Assembly: GCF_017744155.1 (NCBI RefSeq)
Contig: NZ_JAGHQT010000005.1
Location: forward strand, 1-64,000
Length of the DNA stretch: 64,000 bases
Source of the DNA: Endozoicomonas sp. G2_1
GTDB taxonomy: Bacteria > Pseudomonadota > Gammaproteobacteria > Enterobacterales > Alteromonadaceae
Reading direction: 5' to 3'
Shown: positions 53,718 through 62,614 of the stretch, one piece after another
How the letters are laid out: every line of letters starts with the position of its first letter
Numbering within the stretch: the first letter of the stretch is position 1
The notes under the pieces: generated by a model
The model's database searches: none
Told to the model about the DNA's origin: nothing
The model's input: only the letters and a program-made list of their open reading frames with translations
Translations under genes and position numbers: made by a program

Positions 53718-54377
53718 CTATTCTTGGTGAAAGCCGGACTCAGGCACGTCGAGTTGGCTAATCGCGATCACGGCTTGAGTGCGATTGCGTACGTTTAATT
53801 TGCGAAAAATAGCCGTTGCGTGTGCTTTTATCGTCGCTTCTGAAACATTTAAGTCATAGGCGATTTGTTTGTTGAGTAAGCCTTCGGCAAACATCATCAA
53901 TATTCTGTGTTGCTGCTGGGTTAAGCTGGCAACACGTTCAATAATGTCACCTTGTTGTTCTTCACTGGCAATAGGCGTGAAGCCTGATGGTAACCATACC
54001 TGCCCAGCTAAAACATCAACAATTGCTTGAAAGATAGTATCAACAGGTGTCGATTTTGGAATAAAGCCGGCTGCGCCTAAATCAATCGCTTTAGAAATCG
54101 TTTCGCTGTCTTCGTAGCCAGATACAATAACTACAGGAAGTTGTGGGTAGTGGGTGCGAATATAAATGAGCGCATTAAAGCCATGGGCACCTGGAATATT
54201 GAGGTCGAGTAGCAGTAAATCTGCGTCTTTGTGCTCAGTTAGTGTTTGCTCTAAATCAGCAATAGTTTCAGCTTGTTGCCAGTCGGTGCTAGCAAATTTG
54301 GCTTGTAAGGTTGATAGCAGCGCTTGTCTAAATAGTGGGTGATCGTCAGCTATTATTATTTTTTCTGGCTGAAGCAT
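53718..54377 (-). CDS. crbR: CrbR-like LuxR-family response regulator
   Basis: A 219-residue regulator. Receiver about 5-120: acidic pocket IIADDHP, phospho-Asp in LLLDLNIPG, switch residues VVIVSG, Lys in GFIPKS. LuxR/NarL-type helix-turn-helix about 145-210: LTQQQHRILMMFAEGLLNKQIAYDLNVSEATIKAHATAIFRKLNVRNRTQAV. It is convergent with the CrbS-like kinase gene and shares the intergenic end with it. NarL-type proteins bind inverted repeats; TAGAC-N4-GTCTA before acs and a related form before the symporter are the best candidates here. Confidence 0.9.
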   Translation of the reverse strand: MLQPEKIIIADDHPLFRQALLSTLQAKFASTDWQQAETIADLEQTLTEHKDADLLLLDLNIPGAHGFNALIYIRTHYPQLPVVIVSGYEDSETISKAIDLGAAGFIPKSTPVDTIFQAIVDVLAGQVWLPSGFTPIASEEQQGDIIERVASLTQQQHRILMMFAEGLLNKQIAYDLNVSEATIKAHATAIFRKLNVRNRTQAVIAISQLDVPESGFHQE

Positions 54378-54476
54378 GGTTATCCTGTTGTAATTATTAG
54401 ATTATTTCAAAGCCATAAAATGTTCGAAACATCTTTTTTGTTTAGATTCTATGCAAACTAGGGGCGCTGAGCAAGG

Positions 54477-56360
54477 TTAATTTTTAGGTCTTGCAGTTGC
54501 TTCGGCTAATTTAGATAAGAATAAGAATGGATCGATATCCTGAACAATTGGCGATTCCAATGCATAGTGAATATCTAATGTGAAATCGCCGAGGTTAGCG
54601 AAAAAGTTCGCTTGTAATGCTTTGCTGAGATCTTGCACTTTGGCGTAGGCATCTTGTTCGGTTTGGTGGGGGAATACCACTATGTATTCGCCGTCATTGA
54701 GCAGTGCTGCTTGGTCGAATTCGCCAATGTGGCTGTCGATGATGCTGGCGACTGTCTTTCGTACTTCTTGGCATGTTCGCTTTGAGCAGCGATATTCCAA
54801 CTCACTCCAATTGTCTACTTTTAGGTATACCAAGGCCAAGTCGTACTGAAAATAGCGCGCTTGTTTATAGGCTTGCTGGTACATCTTTTTACTGTAAAAA
54901 GGTGAAGTTAAGTGTTTGAGTTCTGGGGTATGGTATTGGATTGTGCGTTTGTTACTTTTGAGGATTGCGACAATCAATACTGTTGTCAGCGCCAGTACTA
55001 GGGCGACCAAAATAGTGATTAGCTGTTGTTGTTCATCAAATTTTTTGGTGTATTGCAGTTTTAATTCACTGTCGTAGGCCAATGCTAGCGAAAGGTTGGC
55101 ATTTTCGTCTTGTGCGGCCGTTTGTTCTGGCTTTGTCGTGACGCTTGTTAGCGGTTGGAACTTTTCGACTAATTGTTGAAATTTCTGTAAGTAGGCGAGC
55201 GCTCGTTCGAACTGACCATCTTGTTCGTTAAATTCACTGGCGATGCGGTAAAGTTTGGCCTGTTCGACCGTGAGTTCAATACTACTGGCGAGCTTTAAGG
55301 CTTGATTGATCAACTGTTTGGCGCGTTCTTGTTCTCCAATATTGATCGCGGCATCGGCTAACGCGATAAGAGTACTTAAATAAGGTTTAGGTAAATTTTT
55401 GCCATTGAACAATTGTTCGGCATCGGTCAAATAAACATAGGCCTGGCCGAAGTTTTGCTGGGTAATTAAAACCTCACCTAAGCCGAGCAATGCATATGCT
55501 AAATTGATACTGGCGTTTTGTTGTTCGGCGTATTTCTTTGCTTCCCAGTAGGCGTTGTAGGCGTCATCGTATTGTCCCAAACGTCGATAGGCCGAGGCTA
55601 AATTTGCGTAAGTTTGACTAATTTTCGTAAAGCGTTTGAGTTGAAATCGCAATTTTAAAATATGTAGATCGAGATCGATGGCGGTTTGGTAATTGCCCAA
55701 GTAAATGTTGGCGACTGCAATGATTTCAAGCAAATGGATGTGCTCGGAAAACTCTTGGTTATCACCCATCAATTGTTGCAGCTGTTTTAGATCCGCTTGT
55801 GCGAGCTTAGGTTCAGCCATTAATGCGTAAGTCATCGAACGGTAGGCAAGAGCAATGAGTCGGTGGTGTAACCACAAGTCATTGTTGCTAACGGAGAGCA
55901 CTTGTTCTGCGTGTTGTTGAGCGAGCTGAAACTTGCCTCTAGTATAGTTGGCGGCAGCAAGTTTTAAATGTAAACGCATCCGAATATCAGGTTCGGTTGT
56001 ATTGATTTGCAGACCGTCTTGAGCGAATTGAAACGCCGTTGCCATATCGCCATTGTTGCTGGCGGTTTCTGCCAGTAGTACAAAGGTTTTGGCTAGGATA
56101 TCACTGTTGTACAAACCTCGTTGGCTAACCACCTGATTGGCAAGCTGGACAACGGTCTGATGAGGCAAGGACTCGCCACTTTTGTGGTAATAGTGCTCGA
56201 TAAGTTCAATATTTTTATCAATGGTGAGGGCGTTGTCTTCAGTTTGTGCAGACAGTTGAAAATTCAGTAGGGCAATTAGCCAAAACAAGTGATAAATGAT
56301 GTTTTTTCGTCCAAGGGGTAACGTCGAGTTGTCCATAAGTTTTATGTTACTTTTTATCAT
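54477..56360 (-). CDS. TPR protein with membrane helix and degenerate GGDEF domain
   Basis: A 627-residue protein. Signal or anchor near residues 18-38; TPR-type helical repeats about 60-400 in the periplasm (LAYRSMTYALMAEPKLAQADL, ANLASAYRRLGQYDDAYNAYWEAKKYA); membrane helix about 440-465 (LITILVALVLALTTVLIVAIL); cytoplasmic GGDEF-like domain about 480-620. The signature that should read GGDEF is NDGEY in LLNDGEYIVVFP, so it probably does not make c-di-GMP and may bind nucleotide or partners instead. The layout resembles periplasmic-TPR diguanylate cyclases. A c-di-GMP riboswitch is transcribed divergently from just upstream. Confidence 0.85.
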   Translation of the reverse strand: MIKSNIKLMDNSTLPLGRKNIIYHLFWLIALLNFQLSAQTEDNALTIDKNIELIEHYYHKSGESLPHQTVVQLANQVVSQRGLYNSDILAKTFVLLAETASNNGDMATAFQFAQDGLQINTTEPDIRMRLHLKLAAANYTRGKFQLAQQHAEQVLSVSNNDLWLHHRLIALAYRSMTYALMAEPKLAQADLKQLQQLMGDNQEFSEHIHLLEIIAVANIYLGNYQTAIDLDLHILKLRFQLKRFTKISQTYANLASAYRRLGQYDDAYNAYWEAKKYAEQQNASINLAYALLGLGEVLITQQNFGQAYVYLTDAEQLFNGKNLPKPYLSTLIALADAAINIGEQERAKQLINQALKLASSIELTVEQAKLYRIASEFNEQDGQFERALAYLQKFQQLVEKFQPLTSVTTKPEQTAAQDENANLSLALAYDSELKLQYTKKFDEQQQLITILVALVLALTTVLIVAILKSNKRTIQYHTPELKHLTSPFYSKKMYQQAYKQARYFQYDLALVYLKVDNWSELEYRCSKRTCQEVRKTVASIIDSHIGEFDQAALLNDGEYIVVFPHQTEQDAYAKVQDLSKALQANFFANLGDFTLDIHYALESPIVQDIDPFLFLSKLAEATARPKN

Positions 56361-56367
56361 TTCTCAG

Positions 56368-56395
56368 TTTACAAGCGATATTCTTTGACTATAAT
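56368..56395 (+). promoter_or_regulatory. Sigma70-type promoter of the c-di-GMP riboswitch
   Basis: TTTACA (56368-56373) and TATAAT (56390-56395) are spaced by 16 bases, predicting a start near 56402, just before the aptamer. This supports real transcription of the riboswitch on the plus strand. Confidence 0.65.
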
Positions 56396-56409
56396 AGCCA
56401 TCGAGCTAC

Positions 56410-56497
56410 TAAAGCTCGTTAAGGGCAAATCTAGCGAAAGCTAGAGACGCAAAGTTACCGGTCTAAGGGATCATCCTACGACAGCGGAACTGCCAAA
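56410..56497 (+). ncRNA. c-di-GMP-I (GEMM) riboswitch aptamer
   Basis: The core AAGGGCAAA, then TCTAGC-GAAA-GCTAGA (P2 with GNRA loop), GACGCAAAG, ACCGGTCTAA and the P3 arm closing at CAGCGGAACTGCC all match the GEMM-I layout of the Vibrio Vc2 aptamer. The strand is plus. No plus-strand gene starts for more than 2 kb, and the genes on both sides are on the minus strand. Its transcript therefore ends as a small RNA or runs antisense into the 3' end of the DUF885 gene. GGGGGC at 56510-56515 could loosely pair with GCTCCCC near 56560-56566, which is followed by TCTTTTTACTTTT, a possible terminator and expression platform. Confidence 0.87.
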
Positions 56498-56624
56498 TTT
56501 AGATATAGTGGGGGCTTATCTTTGTTTACAGCTTCTTGCTTGTTGTCGGTACTTTGCGTGCTCCCCTCTTTTTACTTTTCTTTGCCTTCCTTGGCAACAC
56601 TTTTCTCAACAAGATAAATTATTG

Positions 56625-58421
56625 CTACTTTTGCTGATTAGCTAATGCGTATTGCTGTTCAATATATTGATTGATCAACTTTTCAAGCATTGATAGTGGC
56701 ATCGAACCGTTTTTCAATATTTGGTCGTGAAAATCGCGTAAATCAAAGTGCTCACCGAGTTTTTGTTCAGCTTGTGCTCTCAAGCGCTTAATTGTTAGCT
56801 CACCAATTTTGTACGACAAGGCTTGACCTGGCCACGAGATGTAGCGATCAATTTCGGTTTGCACGTTGTGTAGTGATAGTGCTGTATTGCTGGCTAAATA
56901 ATCCATCGCACGCTGACGGCTCCAACCTTTTACGTGCATTCCGGTATCGACAACCAAGCGGCAGGCGCGCCACATTTCATAGGTTAATCGACCAAACTCA
57001 CTGTAAGCATCTTGGTAAAAGCCCGCTTCTTTACCTAAGTATTCGGCATACAAGCCCCAGCCTTCGCCAAATGCTGAAATGTAAGTGTGATTGCGAAATT
57101 CAGATACGTTTTCAAGTTCGCGTGTTAACGCTCCTTGCAGATGATGTCCGGGGACCGCTTCGTGAAGTGTCAAAGCTTCTAGCACGTATAGTGGTCTGCG
57201 GTCTAAGCGATAAGTGTTGACCCAGTAGCTACCTGCTTGATCATCTCTTGATGGCGACGAGTAACGGCCAGTCGTGTATTTTGGTGCGATATTGGCTGGT
57301 ACTGGCTCAATACCATAAGGATTGCGTGGCAGTGTTTTGAATAGGCTGGGCAGTTTGGCATCCATTTTCTTTGCAATGAACGATGCTTCTTTTAATAACT
57401 GTTCTGGCGTTGTTGCATAAAACTGTGGGTCTGTACGCAAAAAGTGCACAAATTCTGCGAAACTGCCGGTGAAGCCGGTCTGCTTGATGATTGCGTCCAT
57501 TTCGGCTCGAATTCGCTTTACTTCCTCAAGACCGATTGCGTGCACTTGCTCGGCCGCCATATCTAGGGTGGTAAAATGCTTGACCCGATTATCGTAAAAC
57601 GCCTGACCATCTGGAAGTGTACTAGCTGCAATATCATTGCGAGCTTGAGGAAGGTACTGCTCAACCATAAAATCGTAGTAGCCTTGATAACTTGGAAATA
57701 CGTTTTTTTCGATACTAGCTTTTGCCAATTCGATTAAGCGTTGCTTTTGTTGGTCATTAAAATGTTTAGGTAAGCGTTTTAACGGCTGAAAATAAACACT
57801 GTCTTCGGGCTTGTCTTTGATATAAGCGCTGATCGATTGCTCGTAACCCTTGAGCACTGCTTTGGGCTGTGTCGCACCAACAGCTAAACCTTGCTTCATC
57901 CAATACATTTGTTGGTCAAAATACTTCGGCAATGCCGCTAAACGCTTAAAGTAATTTAAGTAGTCTTGCTCAGTGTTAAAGGCGCTTTGGTTGGGTAAAA
58001 AGCTAATCCCTGTGTGAAAGCCAGACTCTGCTGTGAATGGCATGTAATGGCTGTTAAAACGATATTGATCGAGCTCGTTTTTAATGCGGTAACTGAGTAC
58101 AGATAGATCAATTTGCTGTTGTTCACCGAGCTCTGAGGCCGAAATTTTCATTAGCTTGTTGTAAATTGCGGTTAGTGCTTGATGATGTTGTTCAAGTGTT
58201 GCCGGCGATAAATCGGGTAGCTTGGTGTTATTGTCTTGGTAATCGCTGTGCCACAATGGTTGGTAGTGTTGATTGATACTTTTGTATTCAGCGATTATTG
58301 CTGTTAATGCCTGTTGACTGGCGTTGAGTTCAATGGTGTTTGATGACTGGGCAATATTAGAAGTTGAAGTGCAAGCTGACAGTGTTAACAAGCTAACAGC
58401 CAAAAGAGCAAAAGTTTTCAT
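56625..58421 (-). CDS. DUF885-family lipoprotein, putative metallopeptidase
   Basis: ATG 58421 gives 598 residues, with a lipoprotein signal MKTFALLAVSLLTLSAC (Cys about 17). The body is a long helical DUF885 domain. The conserved HEAVPGHHLQGALTREL near residues 422-438 contains a zinc-site-like HE...HH arrangement, and EGWGLYAEYLG near 455-465 supplies a likely third ligand. DUF885 proteins are thought to be peptidases by fold, but substrates are unknown to me. The 3' end of this gene faces the orphan riboswitch transcript. Confidence 0.9.
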   Translation of the reverse strand: MKTFALLAVSLLTLSACTSTSNIAQSSNTIELNASQQALTAIIAEYKSINQHYQPLWHSDYQDNNTKLPDLSPATLEQHHQALTAIYNKLMKISASELGEQQQIDLSVLSYRIKNELDQYRFNSHYMPFTAESGFHTGISFLPNQSAFNTEQDYLNYFKRLAALPKYFDQQMYWMKQGLAVGATQPKAVLKGYEQSISAYIKDKPEDSVYFQPLKRLPKHFNDQQKQRLIELAKASIEKNVFPSYQGYYDFMVEQYLPQARNDIAASTLPDGQAFYDNRVKHFTTLDMAAEQVHAIGLEEVKRIRAEMDAIIKQTGFTGSFAEFVHFLRTDPQFYATTPEQLLKEASFIAKKMDAKLPSLFKTLPRNPYGIEPVPANIAPKYTTGRYSSPSRDDQAGSYWVNTYRLDRRPLYVLEALTLHEAVPGHHLQGALTRELENVSEFRNHTYISAFGEGWGLYAEYLGKEAGFYQDAYSEFGRLTYEMWRACRLVVDTGMHVKGWSRQRAMDYLASNTALSLHNVQTEIDRYISWPGQALSYKIGELTIKRLRAQAEQKLGEHFDLRDFHDQILKNGSMPLSMLEKLINQYIEQQYALANQQK

Positions 58422-58680
58422 AAGCAACAACTTATTAAAGTGATTTTTGCTACTGTAACAAATTATTTATTTGTTGCTCTAGTGCATTTATCGCATGAGA
58501 TTATTTGTTCGACGTGCGAGCATCGTCTACTTTTTGCTGGTTTTATAGTCAAACAAGCGAAATAGTTGACTAAAATAACTAAATTGGTCGCTATTTCTAA
58601 CAAAAGTACTGGAACTTTTACTGACTTTACTAGAGAATAAAATTACCACATGTTGTCGTTGTTAGGTACAAAACCAGACT

Positions 58681-59691
58681 GTGAAATATCACGATACCGT
58701 CACTCAAGCTCAACAAAAAATGACGTTGGCAGTGGCGAAATTAACAGAATGGAAGCTAGCAACATCGCCGATTAATTACGCTGTCAGTTATGAATATATT
58801 GACGGCAGAAATTCTGCTCTCGTAAAAGCTATTGAACAAGAACTGAGTATCAAGAAGACGCTTGATGGTTTTTTTGTTGAACAAGCTTACCAACAGTACA
58901 TTTTGGGGCAAAGCGCCTTTCGCGACGAAATTATTGGCGATATGGACGATGTGCTTGCCAATATGGAAAAGGGCTGTCAGTATTCTTCAAATAGCGTTAA
59001 TCAGTTTATTCGCAAATTAGACAACAATTTTGTCAACCTCAAATCAGCCGACAAGCCAACGGTTGAGCTTGCGGTAAACAATATAAAACACGCGTCTACC
59101 GAATTAAAAACACAACAACAAGCCTTATTGAAACAATTGGCGATGTCGCAACAGCAAGCCAACAGTCTGCGCAATGAGCTTGAAGAAGTCCGCAAAGAGA
59201 TATTCTTAGATCCACTAACCGGTTTATACAATCGCAAGGCAATGGCTAAACACTTAGATGCTTGGTTGACAGAAGATCCCAATAAAGAAATTGCCGCTAT
59301 TGTTATCAACGTCGACCAATTCAGTCAGTTTAGTCAAAAGTTTGGCCCGCTACTGGGTAACGTCTTACTCAGCAAAATAGCTCAAAAAGTCTCTAGTTAT
59401 GTCGATGACTCCGGTTTGCCAGTGCGCACAGGCGGCGAAGAGTTTTTAATTTTGTTGCCTGAAGTTGAAACCTCTGTCGCCAGTGAAATCGCTGAAAAAA
59501 TACGCCAAGGTGTTGAAAAGCTCAGATTCGTTAGTAGTAAGTCGGGCATGCGCTTGCCTAAAATGACTGTGTCATTGGCAGTGAATCGCTTCAATGCTCA
59601 ACAGGGTATCAATCACCTCATTACTAAGGCTCGACGTCTATTGAACCAGCCGGATGACCAAGGTAATAATCAGGTTATCTCTGCTCGTTAA
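58681..59691 (+). CDS. Diguanylate cyclase with N-terminal helical domain
   Basis: GTG 58681 gives 336 residues. Residues about 1-165 are helical with a long coiled coil (STELKTQQQALLKQLAMSQQQANSLRNELEEVRKEI). The GGDEF domain spans about 175-330, with DPLTGLYNRKAM and an intact GGEEF in RTGGEEFLILLPE. The RxxD inhibitory site is not present at the usual place. No membrane segment. It should make c-di-GMP. Its 3' end overlaps the convergent DUF523 gene by 17 bp. Together with the phosphodiesterase, the TPR-GGDEF protein and the riboswitch, it gives this window four c-di-GMP elements. Confidence 0.92.
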   Translation: MKYHDTVTQAQQKMTLAVAKLTEWKLATSPINYAVSYEYIDGRNSALVKAIEQELSIKKTLDGFFVEQAYQQYILGQSAFRDEIIGDMDDVLANMEKGCQYSSNSVNQFIRKLDNNFVNLKSADKPTVELAVNNIKHASTELKTQQQALLKQLAMSQQQANSLRNELEEVRKEIFLDPLTGLYNRKAMAKHLDAWLTEDPNKEIAAIVINVDQFSQFSQKFGPLLGNVLLSKIAQKVSSYVDDSGLPVRTGGEEFLILLPEVETSVASEIAEKIRQGVEKLRFVSSKSGMRLPKMTVSLAVNRFNAQQGINHLITKARRLLNQPDDQGNNQVISAR

Positions 59692-60184
59692 CTTTGGGCT
59701 GTGTTAGTTTGCTGATCAGCTCTGTTAAATTAAACTCTGAATAAACTTCAATACCATGCTTTCGTAGCTGTTCACAGGTAATGCCTTCGCCAGATGTTTT
59801 GGTACCGTTAAAATCTCCATTGTAGATATTGTTACTGCCACAAGAAGGGCTTGATTCTTTGAGTAAGGCATAACGAATATTATGACGCTGGCACAGGTAA
59901 AGCGCGTGATGAGCACCGCGATAAAATTCTTCTGAAACGTCATTACCTAGAGCTGTAGTGACAATGCGCTTATCTTTGTCGATGGTTTTGTTGGTACCGC
60001 TTAGTGGCTGAATCTCAGCGGCTGCTCTTGGAATACTGAGACCACCGGCCACTTCTGGACAAACACTAATGATTCGACCTTGCTGTTGCCAGCGGCGCAG
60101 GGTTTGATCAATTAATCTTTTACTGGCGCCGTCATAACGCACTGCTAAGCCAAGTAAGCAGGCACTCACTAAGACTTTTTCCAT
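59675..60184 (-). CDS. DUF523-family protein
   Basis: ATG 60184 gives 169 residues beginning MEKVLVSACLLG, the usual opening of DUF523. Longer upstream frames overlap the next gene and lack the family start. Conserved cysteines lie in SACLLG, CPEVAGGL, LKESSPSCG and GEGITCEQL, which could bind a metal or cluster. Biochemical role not established. Probably in an operon with the two genes upstream on the same strand. Confidence 0.92.
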   Translation of the reverse strand: MEKVLVSACLLGLAVRYDGASKRLIDQTLRRWQQQGRIISVCPEVAGGLSIPRAAAEIQPLSGTNKTIDKDKRIVTTALGNDVSEEFYRGAHHALYLCQRHNIRYALLKESSPSCGSNNIYNGDFNGTKTSGEGITCEQLRKHGIEVYSEFNLTELISKLTQPKVNEQR

Positions 60185-60197
60185 CGTCGTTACTCGA

Positions 60198-60515
60198 TTA
60201 TTGACCGCTAACGGATTGAAGCTGAGCTTGCAAATAGGGCAGGTAGACAAGATCTTGTTGGCTTGCCCCTTCAAACCAGCAAGATTGACTGTAGTAGTCA
60301 AAATTCAGTACCAGTTCCGCTTTTTGCCAATAGAAACGAATACTCTCGCGGTCGGCACCGCTGTTGTGTTCGAGTGTTCGCTTAACCGAGAGTTGGGCAA
60401 ATAATTGTTGGCTCAATGCTTCAATGTCTTCTTGATACCATGGTGATGACCAAAGTACTTGCAAGGTTTGCTGTTCGATTAATTCTAGTTGATAGCCGTG
60501 CGTTAACTGCTGCAT
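60198..60515 (-). CDS. Small DUF3630-like protein
   Basis: A 105-residue soluble protein with alternating strands and helices (YQLELIEQQTLQVLWSS, EDIEALSQQLFAQL, SIRFYWQKAELVLNFDYYSQSCWFEG). It resembles the DUF3630 proteins I recall from Alteromonadales in length and pattern, but this is from memory. Its start overlaps the selO 3' end by 13 bp and the DUF523 gene follows 13 bp later, so all three are probably co-translated. Confidence 0.72.
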   Translation of the reverse strand: MQQLTHGYQLELIEQQTLQVLWSSPWYQEDIEALSQQLFAQLSVKRTLEHNSGADRESIRFYWQKAELVLNFDYYSQSCWFEGASQQDLVYLPYLQAQLQSVSGQ

Positions 60516-62008
60516 GATATTTCCAAATGTTTGCCCCAGTCAGGTGCCGGCTGTCCATAACGCTGATAATTGTCATCTGCGTTAAATGGCTTGGCTAGCA
60601 CTTGATGTAATTCATTCAATGGCTGATAGTCGCCCTGCTGTGCCGCTTCGATTGCGTTTTGCGCCAAATAGTTGCGCAAGATATAAATCGGATTGCTGGC
60701 ATTTTGTTGAGTGAGGCGCTCTTGCGCACTAAGTGCTTGATTATTTAATCGCTTGCGATAAGTTTTTAACCATTGGCTCAGCTGATCTTGCACGTCAACG
60801 CCTGCCGATTGATTAAAGACATTGTGCAGTGGTTCTGGTATATCGCTGTCGGTAGTTAGCACCTGATTTAAGTGCCTAAAGCTCAAGGTGTAATCAGCTT
60901 GGGTTTGAGTCATTAAGCCTAAATAGCGACTCAGCAGTTCAGTATCTTCTTGTTGCCAGCTTGTTAAGCCGAGTTTAGCTGTCATCAGCTGGTTATAATG
61001 TTCTACTAATACTGGCTCGTAGCAGGCTAATGCTTGCCTAATTTGTTCTGGGCTTAACCACGTTGAAAAGGTGTAGGCGAGGGCGTTGAGGTTCCACAAG
61101 CCAATTGATGGCTGTTGGTTAAAGGCGTAACGACCGTGATGGTCGGAATGGTTGCAGATAAAGCCCGGTTGATAATCATCTAGAAAGCCGTATGGCCCGT
61201 AGTCTAATGTTAAGCCGAGTACTGACATGTTGTCGGTATTCATCACGCCGTGAGCAAAGCCGACTGCTTGCCATTTGGCAATGAGTTTCGCGGTATTAAC
61301 TGTAATTTCAGTAAGCATGGCCAAGTGTGGCGTTTTAGCCTGCAAGCATTCAGGGAAATAACACGCCAGTGCAAAATCAGCTAACTGATTGAGCTCGTCT
61401 TTTTTGCCGTGATGAAAAAAGTACTCAAAATGACCAAAGCGCAAATGGCTCTCTGCCATGCGTGTCATTACAGCACCCGTTTCGCGGGTTTCTCGGTAAA
61501 CGGCCTGATCACTGTCGACAATCGCTAAAGCTCTGGTAGTTGGAATATCTAATGCCGCCATCGCCTCACTGGCGAGAAATTCACGAATACACGAGCGCAA
61601 AACTGCTCGGCCATCACCCATTCGAGAATATGGGGTTGGACCCGCCCCTTTGAGCTGCAATTCAATGTGCTGACCGGCGCTATTTTTAACTTCACCAATA
61701 CCAATACTGCGGCCATCGCCAAGTTGCGGAACAAACTGGCCAAATTGATGACCCGCGTACACTTGAGCAATGTGGTGCCCTTGTTTTGGGGTAAGCTGGC
61801 CACTGAGCCAGCCGAAAAATTCGTCAGCTTGAATGTCGTCGGTGGTCATATCGAGCAAGGCTGCGGCTTCTTTGCTGACGGCAACAAGTCTGCTGTTAAT
61901 CAATGGACTAGCAACGACCTTTTGATATGAAAAGCCGAGCTGTTGATACCAGCGATTGGTAAACTGTAAATTCTCTGGTTTATTCACATAAAACCCGATC
62001 GAAATCAA
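60503..62008 (-). CDS. selO: SelO protein adenylyltransferase (YdiU family)
   Basis: A 501-residue pseudokinase-fold enzyme. The nucleotide-binding LQLKGAGPTPYSRMGDGRAVLRSCIREFLASEAM near 115-150 is the SelO hallmark. The metal-binding NTDNMSVLGLTLDYGPYGFLDDY follows near 260-282. E. coli SelO transfers AMP to proteins and ends in a CSS/selenocysteine tail; this protein also ends EISCSS, with the redox Cys conserved. It acts in oxidative-stress control of metabolism. First gene of a three-gene minus-strand unit. Confidence 0.96.
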   Translation of the reverse strand: MISIGFYVNKPENLQFTNRWYQQLGFSYQKVVASPLINSRLVAVSKEAAALLDMTTDDIQADEFFGWLSGQLTPKQGHHIAQVYAGHQFGQFVPQLGDGRSIGIGEVKNSAGQHIELQLKGAGPTPYSRMGDGRAVLRSCIREFLASEAMAALDIPTTRALAIVDSDQAVYRETRETGAVMTRMAESHLRFGHFEYFFHHGKKDELNQLADFALACYFPECLQAKTPHLAMLTEITVNTAKLIAKWQAVGFAHGVMNTDNMSVLGLTLDYGPYGFLDDYQPGFICNHSDHHGRYAFNQQPSIGLWNLNALAYTFSTWLSPEQIRQALACYEPVLVEHYNQLMTAKLGLTSWQQEDTELLSRYLGLMTQTQADYTLSFRHLNQVLTTDSDIPEPLHNVFNQSAGVDVQDQLSQWLKTYRKRLNNQALSAQERLTQQNASNPIYILRNYLAQNAIEAAQQGDYQPLNELHQVLAKPFNADDNYQRYGQPAPDWGKHLEISCSS

Positions 62009-62225
62009 ATAATTACTGGGATAATACTAAAAAAATCTAGGACAGCGTTACGCTTTTTACATATACTCATTTGACCTCAAAGTGCCTTATATATGCACTT
62101 TAGAAAAAAATGAGGTTATAATCGAAATAGGCTCGATCATCATCCATATGCATCTCAATTACGTATTAGTAGTCATTATGGATTGAACAAAATAAATTCT
62201 AATCACCAAAAGAGAGATAATAGCT

Positions 62226-62525
62226 ATGAAAAAACTTATGTTAGCTGTTGCCGCAAGTGTTGTTATGGCTGGTCCTGCGATGGCAGGCGATGCTGCTGCT
62301 GGTAAAGCAAGAGCAGCTATGTGTGCAGCGTGTCACGGCGCCGAAGGTATTTCTGCCGTTCCTATGTATCCTAACCTTGCTGGTCAAAAAGAAGCTTACA
62401 TTGTGAAGCAACTTAAAGACTTCAAATCAGGCGCTCGTAAAGATCCTGTAATGGCACCAATGGCAATGGGCCTATCAGATGCTGATATGGAAAACCTTGC
62501 TGCATACTTTGCTAGCTTAAAATAA
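62226..62525 (+). CDS. Small periplasmic cytochrome c (class I)
   Basis: A 99-residue precursor with a signal peptide (about 1-20, cut at AMAGDAA). One haem site CAACH near 35-39. The sixth ligand is probably a Met in [13 protein letters not shown]. The length and the [23 protein letters not shown] block match cytochrome c553/c4-half type electron carriers. GAGAG precedes the ATG by about 9 bases. Stand-alone gene with terminator. Confidence 0.94.
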   Translation: MKKLMLAVAASVVMAGPAMAGDAAAGKARAAMCAACHGAEGISAVPMYPNLAGQKEAYIVKQLKDFKSGARKDPVMAPMAMGLSDADMENLAAYFASLK

Positions 62526-62553
62526 TCTTAGCTATTATTTGAGAATTGCATTA

Positions 62554-62588
62554 AAAGCCAATGACATTGTCATTGGCTTTGTTGTTTT
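62554..62588 (+). terminator. Intrinsic terminator after the cytochrome gene
   Basis: AAAGCCAATGAC (62554-62565) pairs with GTCATTGGCTTT (62569-62580), then GTTGTTTTT. Confidence 0.88.
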
Positions 62589-62614
62589 TAAAAGGGCGCC
62601 AATTAAAAATTACG

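Noticed and set aside
56792-57220. Plus-strand open frame of 142 codons as the riboswitch target
   Set aside because: It is antisense to a conserved part of the DUF885 gene, begins nearly 300 bases after the aptamer and has no family resemblance.
60185-60301. Extended N terminus of the DUF523 protein
   Set aside because: The extension overlaps the DUF3630-like gene, and the family normally starts at the MxKVLVSACLLG segment at 60184.
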